Positions 47,700-59,168 are shown, counted from the first letter of the stretch. The stretch: 64,000 nt of DNA from Triatoma infestans (GCA_011037195.1 JAAEAF010001101.1:62001-126000), one strand, 5' to 3'. The notes: generated from the sequence alone by a model not told the origin. Program-made: numbers and translations.

Positions 47700-48096
47700 G
47701 TTTTTGTGAGAATTCTCTCTCTCTCTCTCACTCTCTCTATGTGTAAGGGGGATAGAAAGAGAAAGAAGAGAATAACACAGTAAAGAAAAAATCGGAGCTC
47801 GCTCGAACCATATGCCACCATTGAAAACACACTCACAGATAAGATTTCGCTTGTTACATAACTACGAATCGTAGCACAAAAATTTTGAGAGATACTTCTC
47901 CCAAACATAGGGAGGCATGGATAATGAACACGAAAATTTGGTAGGAAGAGTTTTGTACCCAAAGTATGTGTTAGTTTTAATCGGTTTGACCAATAAGTTG
48001 ATCAAGTTATGTTTTTTTGGTTATCATAGGTTTTGTTTTTTTTTTTTTAGTGGTGGAAATTGCACTGCCACCAACCCATTATTTTTTATGAATTTG
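47700..48096. other. No gene recognised
   Basis: Contains the CT tract. The 119-codon minus ORF spanning it shows no domain. Confidence 0.45.
47714..47745. repeat. (CT)n microsatellite
   Basis: TCTCTC tract with one interruption. Confidence 0.85.
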
Positions 48097-48360
48097 TAAT
48101 AGGATCCAAAGAGAGAGAGGGAGGGAGAGAGAGAGAGAGACAAAAATGAAAGGACCACTCTCTCGGACAAGAGTGGGAGAAACTGCTTAAATACAGTGAT
48201 GGGAGAGTATTCAAAAGGTCTTATAGCAGAGTTCATACAGCAGTCAGTACGCGTCATCAACCTTTACCTCTATCTGCCATTCTATATATTTTAGTGTAAA
48301 GTCCAGGCAGTCAGTGTTGTTTTTATATTATACAATGTTCAACTTCACTTCTACCTAATT
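48097..48360 (+). mobile_element. Right arm of family 4 element
   Basis: AATAGGATCCAAAGAGAGAG, GACCACTCTCTCGGACAAGA, GCTTAAATACAG (TATA-like) and TTTTAGTGTAAAGTCCAGGC match 7918-8140. (GA)n tract at 48105-48142. Confidence 0.7.
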
Positions 48361-48745
48361 CATATAAACCAACCAGCTTAAAAATTAGGAACCCTGATTA
48401 AAAAAGACGTATAAAGAGAAGAAAAAACATTTTATTGAATGGACTTACAATAAAAAGGGACTGCTCAACTTTGTTGAAGTGCCAAAACATAGCATTCTGA
48501 TCTATCCCAAGATAGCAGTATGTACATAATAAAAATTAAAAATAAAGAAAGCAAGCGTAATGCAAGCGTGTCGCAACGAGCAATGTAAATAAATCAATTT
48601 TTCGATACGGGAACATAAAATATCAAAAGTCACGAAGAAAGAAAAAAGTAAACAGAAAGAAAGAGGGGGGAAGAAGAAATTAATAACTATATATGATTGT
48701 GTATGATGCCTACTGAGTCTATAATAATTGACTCTACTAGGCTTG
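48360..48745. other. Probable 3' flank of the R2-like remnant
   Basis: Purine-rich AT sequence with A-runs between the palindromic-element arm and the endonuclease remnant. It may hold the retrotransposon's 3' UTR (at higher coordinates); I see no gene. Confidence 0.4.
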
Positions 48746-49737
48746 TCAATTTAGATGGGTCAACATCAACCTCGTCCAAAAAACCTCGAGTTGTCTGCGG
48801 GATAGTACCTCTTGCCCCAAACCACAGGCCGTGAACAGTGTAATCCTATCGCCATATTGCTCTCTAAATTTTTCTTTATAATAAGGAATGCACTTTTCAT
48901 ATATAGTTTTTTTCTCCAAATCCACCTTACTTGCCTGATCTCAATCATTGGTCTCATAACGAATTGTGGGATCTAGGATCATTATTTCCCACGTTCGGCA
49001 AAGTCAATAATATCGGCGTACCTTGAAGCACCGTCAGTATCGACACCATGTACTTCTTCGTAGCAGGTAAAACCTTTTTCGCTTAATAGGTCCATTAATG
49101 TGTGCTTAACTCGGTGATGGCGCCGCGTCACAAGGAGATACTATTTGGACAATGCCCAAGAACATTGGCCGGCGTTTCATTCTCTCTGCCACACTTGCGG
49201 CAGAGGGGTCCAGCATTCCCCAAGAACCGGTCACCAATTCCGGGTACACCACGGAGAGGGGCGTAATTAATGTTGAGCTTTATGGCGTTTATCACTCGGA
49301 ACCCGAAAGCAATTTTTTCTCACAGACGAAATTGTTCGCCTTTGGAGGATCTTTAAAGTGGCAAACACCTGCCACTTACATTTGCTCCATTCTTCAAAGG
49401 CTTCTCTTAGGAAGCGTCGCAGGTGCCTTACAGATGGCATTTCGTCCTGATTTGCAGTAACGGGACCCAGATGAACCTTACATTCCTGCACTTCCTGAGT
49501 GAAGTCGAAGGTAGTTTGGAAAAGTAGATCCTCAATTCTCGCTAACTTTTGTGCAAGAGACCAGTGTTGTAGCTGAGCCTCCCAATCACACCGTAATAAT
49601 CCGAGACCCCGGAATCGACGTGGAGAATAAAGCATTGCAGTTGAAGTATTGGCAGGTAAACCTAGCATGCTTTCACATTACGCCTTATAATAACATCAAT
49701 ACCCCCAAGCAATTCTGAACTCAGTTTGCGGATAACA
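48746..49737 (-). mobile_element. R2/NeSL-type non-LTR retrotransposon remnant with restriction-like endonuclease
   Basis: Minus-strand remnant of the C-terminal half of an ORF. It begins with IIRRNVKA and LPANTSTAMLYSP...RGLGLLR, the region after the RT in R2-like elements. Next comes an ~130-codon open stretch, then a CCHC-like knuckle CRKCGRENETPANVLGHC in which the expected His is Asn. In the next frame is a restriction-like endonuclease: RRHHRVKHTLMDLL, then YADIIDF and ILDPTIRYET, then VDLEKK.IYEKCIPYYKEKF. The ORF ends near 48746. At least two frameshifts and a stop inactivate it. Such endonucleases usually give site-specific insertion, so finding it here suggests a clade with looser target choice or a stray copy. 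Confidence 0.82.
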
Positions 49738-50964
49738 TAATCATCTAAATTTCTTTAATTTACCCGTCTAACAGATAAAGCAGCTTGAAGTAAATAAAAA
49801 AAAAAAAAAGAAAGTAAAAGTAATAAAGATAAGAATACCAGAAAGTAAAAAAAATGTTTCCTTTACTATAAAATATCAATTAGAAAGCAGGAAAAAGTTA
49901 TCAGCAACTGGTAAACTACCACAATGGATATTGCAGTGACAAAGCGCTTAAAATACCGAAGTAAATTTAATAATAATAAAAAAAATTACAGACAGAGATA
50001 ATTTTGTTCACCAAGTTAACCTTGACCTTCCTAATAAAAATTAAACATAAATTTCATATAAAATTATATTGTGTATGACTTCAAGTTTCATAGTGTCGTA
50101 AATGTATCAAGTTTATATGGTGTCTTAGTATAAAAAAAAAATATTGACATAAAATCTCTATTAAACAAGAATGAAAAAGTACAAAACCGGAACTAGTACC
50201 TCTAAGTAAAAGTAATTCGTTAACTATAATAATTGTTACTTCCTTATTTACAACATATACCATGACCAGTTAGCCTTGTGTTTAATCTTTATATATAATA
50301 AAAAAAATTAATTCTTAAATAGAAGATGATGATCAATACTTTCATCTTTTTATTTTAGGCAGTTCGAAGGTTTTTTTAAAAATTTATTCGAGTTTTTATA
50401 ATTTTATATTGTATTTAAGTAGATAATAAAAATATTAACAATAACTAAATAAAAAAGGTAAAAGCAAGAAATGAGATAAAAAAAACAACGGGTATAACAG
50501 ATGGGTTATAAGTTAATATCTCTATCTTAACTTAGTGTGCGCATCTTAATTGAATTACATCGACTGGTTTCTTGTTAATTGATAACGCATGTAGTCTCAA
50601 TGTACTACTGGGTGTTAACTACTGGATGTGTTATAACTAAAGGATACGACGATTAGGTTTTCTAGACAGACCTAAACAATTACTGAATACCTCTTTAAAT
50701 AAATTTACGGTTTTGTCTTGGAATTTTTTTTTTGTATAATACACCTCTATAATGTCTGTCTGTCCCCGAGTTTTCCCAAAAGACTGGACACGAATCCTGA
50801 TAAAAAAAAAAAAAAATAAGTTGTGACCAAGTAATTTCAGCCAATTAGTCTGTTATCTGCAGGTGGAAAAAGTATTTGGATAAAGTGCTAATAATCAGGA
50901 ATCATGCATCATATAATAATTTAAGTAAGAATCAATACGGTTTTCGCTTGCACTGGTTGGCAAG
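49738..50964. other. No gene recognised
   Basis: AT-rich. No motifs found. Confidence 0.5.
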
Positions 50965-51002
50965 AGTCAATAACTTCATTTTTATACGTCGTAGCATGCA
51001 TA

Positions 51003-51062
51003 TTGTTTCTGTTCCTGACTCGTTTCGGATTTTCATCCATCGTCAGAGCAAATTTACTAAGT
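51003..51062 (-). ncRNA. Hammerhead ribozyme motif, family 2
   Basis: Minus strand: TTTGCT, core CTGACGA (51040-51046), extra T, stem II GGAT-GAAA-ATCC, GAAA (51023-51026), ACGAGT, C (GTC at 51017-51019), AGGAAC. Stem I pairs CT/AG and TT/AA around one mismatch. Stem III ACGAGT is not a hairpin, but in a dimer would pair with tandem G-A mismatches. The sequence outside the core differs from family 1, so the shared core plus the extra T points to a constrained RNA fold and not to simple sequence descent. Confidence 0.7.
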
Positions 51063-51106
51063 TCGTGTAGAGAGTTCACTTCAACGGGGAGGTTACAAGG
51101 CACATA

Positions 51107-51772
51107 CGAGGTGTGTAAATTAAGTAATGAGACTGATTTTCTATGTTCGATCTGGCAACACTGGAGAGAGCACAGGTTTTTAGGTGGTTTAAGTCGTTTG
51201 TAGAAGGAAGGGAATCAATTGAAGACGAGCCTCGCAGCGGAAGGCCTTCATCTTCAAGAACCGACGAAAATGTTGGCACGATCCGCGATCTCGTGCGTTC
51301 AGATCGTCGTTTGACATTTTTACCGAGAAGTTCTTGAGAGACTTCGAAAAAGAGTCATGCGTGTCAGACCAAACATCAAAAACAAGTGGGTGTTGCATCA
51401 CGACAATGCTCCGTATCACACCGCGATTTCTATTAATGAGTATTTGGCCGGTAATAACATTCCTGTGGCTCCTCAGCCTCCTTATTCACCCGACTTGAGT
51501 CCATGTGACTTTTTTTTGTTCCCCAAATTGAAAAATCACCTCAAGGGGTGTCATTTTGGAACATTGGAGAATATTCAAACAGCCGTAACCGACCAACTGA
51601 AGTCTATTCCAGTATCCGAGTTCCAGCACTGCTATGACGAATGGAAGAATCGTCTTCAGCGTTGTGTGGCTTCCCAAGGTAGTTACTTTGAAGGGGACAA
51701 TGTTGAATTGTAATTTTATTCGAGTAAAAAAAATATAAGAAATCAGTCTCATTACTTAATTTACACACCTTG
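51107..51772 (+). mobile_element. Internally deleted mariner (D,D34D) transposon with intact ends
   Basis: Element of 666 bp bounded by TA dinucleotides (51105-51106 and 51773-51774) and ~32-bp terminal inverted repeats with one mismatch (ends C[G/A]AGGTGTGTAAATTAAG). Full mariners are about 1.3 kb. The first coding piece (51143-51320) holds RAQVFRWFKSFVEGRESIED and PRSGRPSSS of the DNA-binding region. The second (about 51325-51713) encodes RLRKRVMRVRPN, then HHDNAPYH and SPDLSPCDFF with exactly 34 residues between the two Asp, and finishes at a stop. The first N-terminal helices and the whole central part, including the first catalytic Asp (TGDESW region), are gone. It is therefore a non-autonomous copy sitting inside a ribozyme-bearing palindrome. 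Confidence 0.92.
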
Positions 51773-51842
51773 TATATATAACCAACAAGTGTGAGTGTAA
51801 CATAAACATTACGTTGAAGTGAACTCTCTACACGAACTTGGT

Positions 51843-51895
51843 AAATATGGATGAATATCGAAACTGATCAGGAACAAAAACAATATACACGCTAC
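51843..51895 (+). ncRNA. Hammerhead ribozyme motif, family 2, core deleted
   Basis: ATGGATGAATATCGAAACTG then ATCAGGAACA: the right arm of the palindrome around the mariner; the CTGACGA core is missing by a short deletion. Confidence 0.55.
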
Positions 51896-52059
51896 GACGG
51901 ATAAAATACCAGATGTTATCCATCATTGCGGACCCACTCATATTTTCAACTAATGAGTCTCTGTTTGAATGGGCTCTAAAATCATTTGTAATAGGCACCC
52001 ACAAAAAGTAAAATACTACGAATTACCAAAAGAAAAATTTCCCAAAAAAATATAAGTGT

Positions 52060-53440
52060 TGTGTCTACATAGTGAACAGATAGTGGATGACATGAAATTT
52101 CTTGGAATAATCTTCGACTGTTTTTATATATTTGGAAACCACAATTTTGATTATATATCTAAACGGCCGTTGCAGTTAACAAACATATTACCTAAAATGA
52201 CTGGAGTTGAGGATTTAATAACAGTAATTCATGATAATGCATCTTGCCGGCCTTAATAATGTACGCTTGTCCTGTCTGGGAAAAGGCATTGAGGAATTCA
52301 GGAAAAGGAGGAAGATCATTCGTTCGCTTAGATTGATGGTGATAAGGGTTATCAGAAGCTTCAAACAATATCATAGCACGATATATCATTGGAACATTAT
52401 GCTAATTGATCTAAAAATATAAAATAACTGACATCCTTATTTCCGAAAATCCGCAAATTTGTTTTAGTGTAGAAACTATAGTTGTCACCGAGAGTTAAGT
52501 TTAACTCCTAATAGTAAGTGGCCAAGAGCAAGTAAAATATGATTTCCATATTTTTACAGATGGCTCTAAGGAGGGACAAAACATTGGATGCGCCGAAGTT
52601 ATTTACAATAAAGAAAACAGTATAAATTGGTTGCCAATTGTCCCAACAATCAACCTGAGGAATTAACGATTGGTATGGCATTGGATGTGCTTTTTGCTCA
52701 GCGGACTCCTGGCAGCAACATCATTTAATTTTCAACAGATAGTCAATGTCTCTGGATTCTTTGAAGAAAGAACCACCTACTTTTGATTGAACAAATGAGA
52801 GTAAAATAAGCCTTCTAAATGAGTTAGGATGAACAATCCATTTACGATGGGGGAGAGCTCATTAAGGTTTGCTGGAAATGAGACTGACTAAAGAGGCTTC
52901 AAAGCCTGAATTGTTGTCAATAGTTTGTTACCATATTGTGCCTGTTTCGTTTGTACAGCATCAAATACACTAGTCGTGTTTAGAGAAGTGGAACCAACTC
53001 TGGCTTTTTTCCACTAAAGTAGCAGAAACCAAGTTATTCTTCTCAACAGTGATGATGCGCATGCAGAGACCTTTCCCACATAATGACCCAGAAGACAGTG
53101 GCCACGGAAGGTCCCAATCATACTTAAATAGATTTGTAATCGTCGATGACCCATCTTGTTCATGTTCAACGGGATCAACACAAGATGTGGAACATATTTT
53201 ATTACACTATTCAATCTTGGACCGGATCAGGACTCCATTTAACCAGACAATAATTCTTCAAACTGTCTCTTGGCCACCAATGCACCTTCATCCCACCTTC
53301 CTTCTTTTTTTTCTGTTTTGACCAAATAGGTGTTCAGAAGCAGTACACCGATTTGGCAATCCAAATTATAATAGGTGGTTTTTACAATTTGTGAATTCCA
53401 TAGGCTGAACAATTGGTCGTTTTTTGATATTTTCTTTATT
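52060..53440 (+). mobile_element. Degenerate non-LTR retrotransposon (RT end, RNase H, zinc knuckle)
   Basis: Broken coding region colinear with ORF2 of I/Jockey/R1-type elements. VDDMKFLGIIFD (about 52084-52120) matches the thumb-proximal K(Y/F)LGVIFD block of the reverse transcriptase. FTDGSKEGQNIGCAEV (about 52555-52600) is the RNase H start with its catalytic Asp, and STDSQC near 52736 supplies another. About 53090-53260 gives GHGRSQSYLNRF...CSCSTG..DVEHILLHYS, the C-terminal zinc knuckle. Several frameshifts and stops separate these blocks. The upstream RT fingers/palm and endonuclease are missing, so the copy is 5'-truncated. The 3' end is placed by the loss of recognisable sequence and is approximate. 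Confidence 0.8.
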
Positions 53441-53555
53441 TTAAATTTTTTTTTTTTATGATAAAATTTTCTATTTGATGTAATTAATTCACAAATTCTA
53501 GTTTTCCTAAAAAATGAAAAATTCTTTTGTATAAAAAAAAAACATACATTTTTAG

Positions 53556-53872
53556 ATTTTTTTTAAAACATTTCTCTGGGAAAATTCATTTAAGGGCACT
53601 TTTAGGGGAGGGGTAGGGTTATGTTTTTCTCTAAAGTGATATCATAGTTGATTATACAATTCTATCATCCAAAGAAAATTAATTAGAAATAAATTCCAAA
53701 ATTCCAAAGCCAAAATTCCGAGTTTCAAAGAAATTAGTAAACCGGTAGTGCATTTTTACTGAACAGTTTTTGACGGTTTTCATTAAATTTGGAACACTAA
53801 ATATAAAATTTGTCAATTATAATTTTGAGAACTGGAGTAAGACCAAGTGTGAGTGTTTCACACCAGATTTTT
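53556..53872 (+). mobile_element. Helentron-like element, 3' portion
   Basis: Sense copy beginning inside a block (ACATTTCTCTGGGAAAATTC) and ending GTGAGTGTTTCACACCAGAT. The 5' part is missing; it follows the LINE remnant. Confidence 0.62.
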
Positions 53873-54379
53873 CTATTTTATAAAGTAGTTGTTTATTATG
53901 GCATTTATTTCTTAAAATATATGTATATTTTAATTATTGTTTTGTATATAATGCATTTATATAATGCACTTTATACATGTATAACATACTGAAATATTAC
54001 TTTAGAAGGGGAAAAAACATACACACAAAAGACGTAGGTGTATTTTAGGTGTATATTATATCAGGTCCGGATCCGGGAAATATTGTAAAACATGTGAATT
54101 GATTTTCTAGGAACTTTTTGGTCATAATTTTGCTTTTGAAGAAAAAAAAAAATAGCTGGGACCAAATGAGGAATTTCGCACCAAAAATCATGCTTATGCT
54201 CACAGAAGAATTCGCAGGTCCATTCAGTTCCTTTCTTTCCATACTTTCAATCGCAGACGACGCTCTTTCAAATGCTTCAGAACTTTCATGTAGAATACAG
54301 CTTCAACAGTTTGATCCTGGGAACAAATTCATGATGGACCAAATACTCAATTGTGTGAAAAGAAAATCATTATCTGCTT

Positions 54380-54420
54380 TTCGTGTGAAAGTCCTGTGAG
54401 TGTTTCACACCAGATTTTCA
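54380..54420 (+). mobile_element. Helentron-like hairpin end only
   Basis: GTCCTGTGAGTGTTTCACAC then CAGATTTTC. No upstream homology recognised. Confidence 0.45.
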
Positions 54421-56387
54421 ACTACAATGAACTACATTATAAGTTACAAACATATTAAGTTACAAGTTGCCATATTATTGGGATTCTCGTTCATTGTGAG
54501 GTTACTATAACCAAAGAGAAGATTAATCATAAAAATCATGTAATTCTAAATGTTGCTTTAATTCTATTAAAACAGAGATGTTGCTGAAGTGTAGGAATTA
54601 AGTTTGTTATATGATGAATTCAATAGAGAACTCATCTTCTAGTGTCATGAAGACTTACCTCACTGTTGGCTATCATTATCAAATAAGGGTTTTGCAGCTC
54701 TAAAAAAAGGTGTTATTTTCGCACATTAATTTAAGCCGGTAGTCTCTTTACCTACTTCACCACAAAAGGAAATCATGAAAATGTAAGATTAACTTAATCT
54801 TACTTAATAAAGTTTAACGTTCATATCATATCTCCAGATTGAATTATTGCCCAAATCCTCTTTAATATATTAACTTACAGAACTTTTATTTTTTAAGGGA
54901 ATAATGCCTAAAACGGATCTTTTTGCACTTCAAAAGCAAAATGATGACCAAAAATTCGTAGAATAACTGATCTGTGACCTAAATAGGTCTATTATGCCCA
55001 ACTGAACCATGAATTAATTTAAACATGCTGAACAGTTTTAATTATCTAGAATTTTTAAAATAATTAAATAATTAAAAAAAACAAATACACTCAAATTTTG
55101 AAGTCTGTTAGTTGAAATAAAAAATTGTATGAATAAAATAGCAGTTAAAAACAAACATACAGGAAAGTAATTATCAAATAAAAAATGTAACCTATATTCT
55201 TCTTAAAAAACAAAAAGATTTATTTCTTTATGGTTAAAAACAAATATTTACTTAAAAAAAAAAACATATTGTTTATATTTAATAAACTCTCTGATAAATA
55301 ATTGGGTCATCTTAAAATAACATCATCTGTCAGAACATTCATTCATTACTTTAAAACATTCAGGAATGTGTCACTTTAATTTTCTCAAATTTTATTAATG
55401 AATTTTTTTAATAAAGAGTTTTAATAAGCTTATGCACTTCTGTTCAATTAGATTAATTGTTTGCGTTATTTATTTTTTTTTAATTAGTAATGTAGGCTTA
55501 CTAGCAATGGGAACATTCTAAGATACTAGAACCTTTTACAGATGTATGTTAAAGTGCAAAATAAACTTATAGGAAAAAAGTTCACAAGTTTAGTCTAAAA
55601 TTGGAAGTTTAAAGCCCATTATAAAGTTTACTGCCTTCAAAATTAGTTTTTTTTTCTTTTGTTAAAATTAAGGTTTACAACATATATGGTTTAACACAGA
55701 GACGTGCCGCATGAGACAGCCGACGTTTCTTGTCTGTTCCAAAACTGAATCGAATAAGGAAATGTACAAGAAATTCGATCAAAATAGAATAAAATTTTAG
55801 TTATTTTGTATATATACTCCAATTAATACAATTCAATTATCAAATTTTCTTTAAAATTGCAATATTTACAAACGTTTACTTGGGTATGCATAAAAAAAAA
55901 AGGTGGTAGAGGTTATTCTTGTATACATGAGCATCCTCTGTCAAAACCAACAAGTCTGAACAGTGGAAAAATGTTATACAGAATAGTGAGCATTTTAAGT
56001 TTAAAGAAAATCGTTGTAGTCGTTTTCTGGTACTTTGGCGAACACATAAGTAGCGGCAGACATTAATTTACATGATAAAGTTTGAGAAATAATCGTCCAG
56101 TAAGGATGGAAAGTACTAGATTTCAATAACGTTCTTTTATTCCAAATAATGTACAGCTTTTTTATCTTACTACTTTCGAAGCACAAATCAAATATAGCAG
56201 TATTGTTATTCCTTCCAGCATATTAGGATACATACGCTACAAAAATGGAAGAGCTTATTCAACCTATACATAAATATAAAAATTTATTCAATTTATTTAG
56301 CGCCAACTGCATATACTCAAATAAAACCGAAGTTGTACTGTTGCCTACCATTGAAAATTACAGTCTGACTAAAAGAGTTAACTATCT
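54421..56387. other. No exon recognised
   Basis: AT-rich DNA where upstream lectin exons or downstream Tat-SF1 exons might be expected. I searched both strands by eye and found no convincing one. Confidence 0.4.
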
Positions 56388-56399
56388 TAACTATTCCTC

Positions 56400-56963
56400 G
56401 GCGGATCGGCTGGCTAGGGAGGGATCCTCTTTATCTTTTTGCGGTCCCGAGCCAGCCCTTGCCGTCACTAAGAGGTTTTGTGATAGTCACAGATCAGACT
56501 TTGGGAGACGAGGGTTTTGGAGAAATGCTGGGAGGACACGCAGGGGTGCCTCCAGGCTAAAAGATTCATCAAAGGTACCAAGCAGGGGGTTTCAGATCAC
56601 CTCCTGTCCCTTAGTAGGATAGGACTGAGGACCTTAGTGGAAGTAGACACACATGGGTGTCTAGTCATTTGCATAATATAGGGAGGACGTCCAGTCCCAT
56701 ATGTCAGAACTGTGAATTAGGGAAACGGTGTATCACTACTTATGTCAGTGTCCCCGTTTCGCTGTTACTAGGATTCGTGTATTGGAACTACTCTCGCGGG
56801 ATTGCCTGGGTGAGTTGGAGTTGAAGGATGTCTTGGGATATTGTAGACTACCGGCGGAGATTAATAAGGGGGATGAATTGGGGGGAATGGGGATAAAAGC
56901 CATATAGGCTTAGGTCCCAAGCCAATAGGTACCCAGTTTCAATAATAATAATACTAATAATAC
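56400..56963 (+). mobile_element. 5'-truncated non-LTR retrotransposon with 12-bp target duplication
   Basis: Remnant of the C-terminal ORF2 of an RNase-H-bearing non-LTR element (I/R1-like). The plus frame reads SADRLAREGSSL and GPEPAL, the end of an RNase H domain. Further frames give a CxxC...HY.CQCP-type zinc-knuckle region and a (AAT)n-like 3' tail at 56940-56960. It is flanked by the perfect 12-bp direct repeat TAACTATTCCTC at 56388-56399 and 56964-56975, so both ends are precisely defined and the copy was 5'-truncated on insertion. Frameshifts and stops make it dead. GC content is visibly higher than the surrounding intron. Confidence 0.85.
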
Positions 56964-57039
56964 TAACTATTCCTCTGTCATACTAATAAATGTAACATAT
57001 GTAACAAATTTTTAAAACTACACTTTTTTTATGTTTTAG

Positions 57040-57252
57040 AAATTACAAAGAGGAAACAAGGAACTGCCTATTATTGGTGCCCGAAGAAGTTCATGAGAGT
57101 GCATAATTCCTGTTACTATCTGAGTAAAAAGAAAGAAACTTGGCGAGACGCTTCATTCAGATGTAGAGATATTAAAAACAGTACACTGGCCGTACTTGAT
57201 GACAAGTGGAAAGATAAATATATGAGAATTATGCTTAACAGAAGTGAATTTG
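57040..57252 (+). CDS. C-type lectin-like gene, first recognised CTLD exon
   Basis: Internal exon with a pyrimidine-rich tract and TAG before 57040 and a consensus donor (G|GTAAGT) after 57252. It carries 2 nt of a split codon, 70 codons, and 1 nt of the next split codon. The peptide opens with TKRKQGTAYYWCPKKFMRVH and holds CTLD cysteines C1 (WCP), C2 (NSCYYL) and C3 (FRCRD), plus the helix-1 signature ETWRDASFRC and the LAVLDD strand. C1-C2 make this a long-form CTLD. The upstream exon(s), expected to carry a signal peptide or membrane anchor, were not found; the split codon shows that at least one exists. A LINE fragment with its own target duplication ends only 65-77 bp upstream of this acceptor. 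Family assignment is from cysteine spacing and motifs; the ligand is unknown. Confidence 0.9.
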
Positions 57253-57957
57253 GTAAGTTTATAGTAATTTAAAATTTATACTTCTTTTCAAGTTAGGATC
57301 CTTAGTTTTTATAGTCAATATTTAAATGTGTTAGATTTCATTAAACTATCTAGTCAATATTATTTTAATATTTACAATAAATCAATTTGACTCCGCATGC
57401 ATACATTAGTAATAATAAACTGAATGACCATCAAAAAAAAATTTCAATCTTTTTGTTGAACATCTGAAATAAATTACCTAATATTATTTTAATTTCTCAA
57501 AAGTTACTACAATATATAAAAAAAGTGGCATAATGTACAATGGTATTCGAAAATAATACCAATGTCTGATAAAGTGAACATAGTGCCTTTAATAACATGC
57601 TTGTATTTGCTGTTCTAAGATAGAATAGTGCTTAATAATTAAAAATCTATAAAGCTAAATAGATAGAAACAGTGGCCATTCATTTTACTTTCTCATGAAA
57701 ACAAGAAATCAAAAATTTAAATTCTACAAGAAGAAGAGAATAAATAGTTTCAAGAGAAGAAGAAACTGATGAATATTTAAATAATGCTAAAGAAATTTCT
57801 AATCGAATTGATTCATTGTTTAAATATTTATGAGTTGCGATAAAGCTTATTCCAGTAAAAGTACAAGCTTTTCGAAAGGAGAAGATACTAATAGGAAATG
57901 ATTTTTTTTAACATGTAATCAGTTCAAGTTCATATCTTCTGTATTTATTACGTTACA

Positions 57958-58715
57958 TTTTTTACTTTTTCTTACTGCTGTAAGAAGGAAGTATTTGTGG
58001 CTGCATCTAGCTTTCAAAACTGAATTTTTCGAAATAAATATAATGAGTCTCCTGATATGAAAAAATGTTTAGCACTTTTTTTTTGCACGCCAACAGTATA
58101 GTCATTTGCACCCAGGCACCCCAGGCCTCCGAGGAGTGTTCTCACACATAAAGAACACTGATAATCACCAATGTAAACAGTAGGTTGTAGAGGCTCCTAA
58201 GAAGAAAAAAAATTAAAGATAGCATTGGAATTGAACCTGGGACCTCCGCATGGGAATCCAGCGCGCTACCACTGGGCTTAATCACCACTCTCTCTGTTTG
58301 TGTGTGGAGAGAGAAGGTGGGAGAGAGAGAGAGAGAACCAAACATAAAAAAGCAAAAAATGCAGGAAAGCATTTTTCAACATGTTATTCCGTTTAGATGT
58401 CACCCGTCGAGACAAAATGAAGATTTCGTTCCAAATCATCAAACACAAGAAGGATTTACTGAATAATTCTTAGCAATTTCCTTCAATTTGTAAACTATAT
58501 ATAAAATGATTTTATACATATAAACTTTCCTAGGAAAATTGATTTTAGGGGAATTGAAAGAAACTGAAATTTAGTGTGATGCATCATATATTATTTCCTG
58601 TGGAAGTTACTAAGTAAACTAGTAAAAATGATAATTTTAATGAAAATTTTCAATTAGAATTTTAAGAATAGTAGAAAGACTTACGAGTGTTTAAATAAGA
58701 TTTTTTCTTAAAAAT
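57958..58715 (+). mobile_element. Helentron-like element in the lectin intron, interrupted by a SINE
   Basis: Diverged sense copy: TTTTTACTTTTTCTTACTGC start, CTGAATTTTTCGAAATAAAT, then after the SINE a GT/GA tract (58296-58334) and a decayed hairpin end CGAGTGTTTAAATAAGATTT. Confidence 0.5.
58088..58288 (-). mobile_element. tRNA-derived SINE, third family, in the lectin intron
   Basis: Shares with the 38.4 kb copy the tRNA-like head (B box diverged to GGTTCAATTCC), the GTAGAGGCTCCTA(G/A)GAAGAA block and the GCCTCCG...AGTGTTCTC block. It interrupts a Helentron-like copy within the first CTLD intron. Confidence 0.78.
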
Positions 58716-59168
58716 CCATTCTAACTTTGTAAATCCTGCTTATGAATCTATATGTTAGTAAATATACTAATATTTTAAAGAAAAGAAATTGGAGTTTTTT
58801 TGGGGGGAAATTGCGAAAAATGAAATCAGTACGTCTGATTTTGAACACAATCCTTCGTTCGTTTTCCAAATTGAAAATTAAGCTTGAAGTTCCACAGAAA
58901 TTCGAAAAAATCTGTAACTATCACATTGTTTCTTCTTATTACAGTAACAAGAATAAGTAAAATTACTCAAGGCTAAAAGACTAGAATCATTTATTTTTAA
59001 TGATATCCCAAAATTGTCATATAATAATATAACAAAGCCATTAATATTATTCCACGATAAAGGTTTTACCATAAGTACAAAAGTAGTTGGTTTATTTTTC
59101 AATATGAAAAATAAAATATGTTTATTACTAAATGTTAATGTAATAATTAAAACATTCTTAAATAATAG

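Larger units (their letters stand above)
50965..51915. mobile_element. Family 2 palindromic element containing the mariner
   Basis: Left arm (about 50977-51086) and right arm (about 51812-51915) are inverted copies sharing AGAGAGTTCACTTCAACG, ACGAACTT(G/A)GTAAAT and the GCTACGACG end. The mariner with TA duplication sits between them, near the palindrome centre. Confidence 0.7.

Noticed and set aside
51143..51713. Active mariner transposase
   Set aside because: The N-terminal helices and the central region with the first catalytic Asp are deleted and the frame shifts between the two pieces.
54118..54399. 93-codon plus ORF (LLLKKKKNSWDQMRN...) as an exon
   Set aside because: No recognisable domain; its end overlaps a Helentron-like hairpin terminus.
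54660..54703. Mini-exon on the minus strand with TTTTTAG acceptor and GTAAGT donor, as the next Tat-SF1 exon
   Set aside because: Needs phase 0, where it meets a stop codon; peptide does not resemble RRM1.
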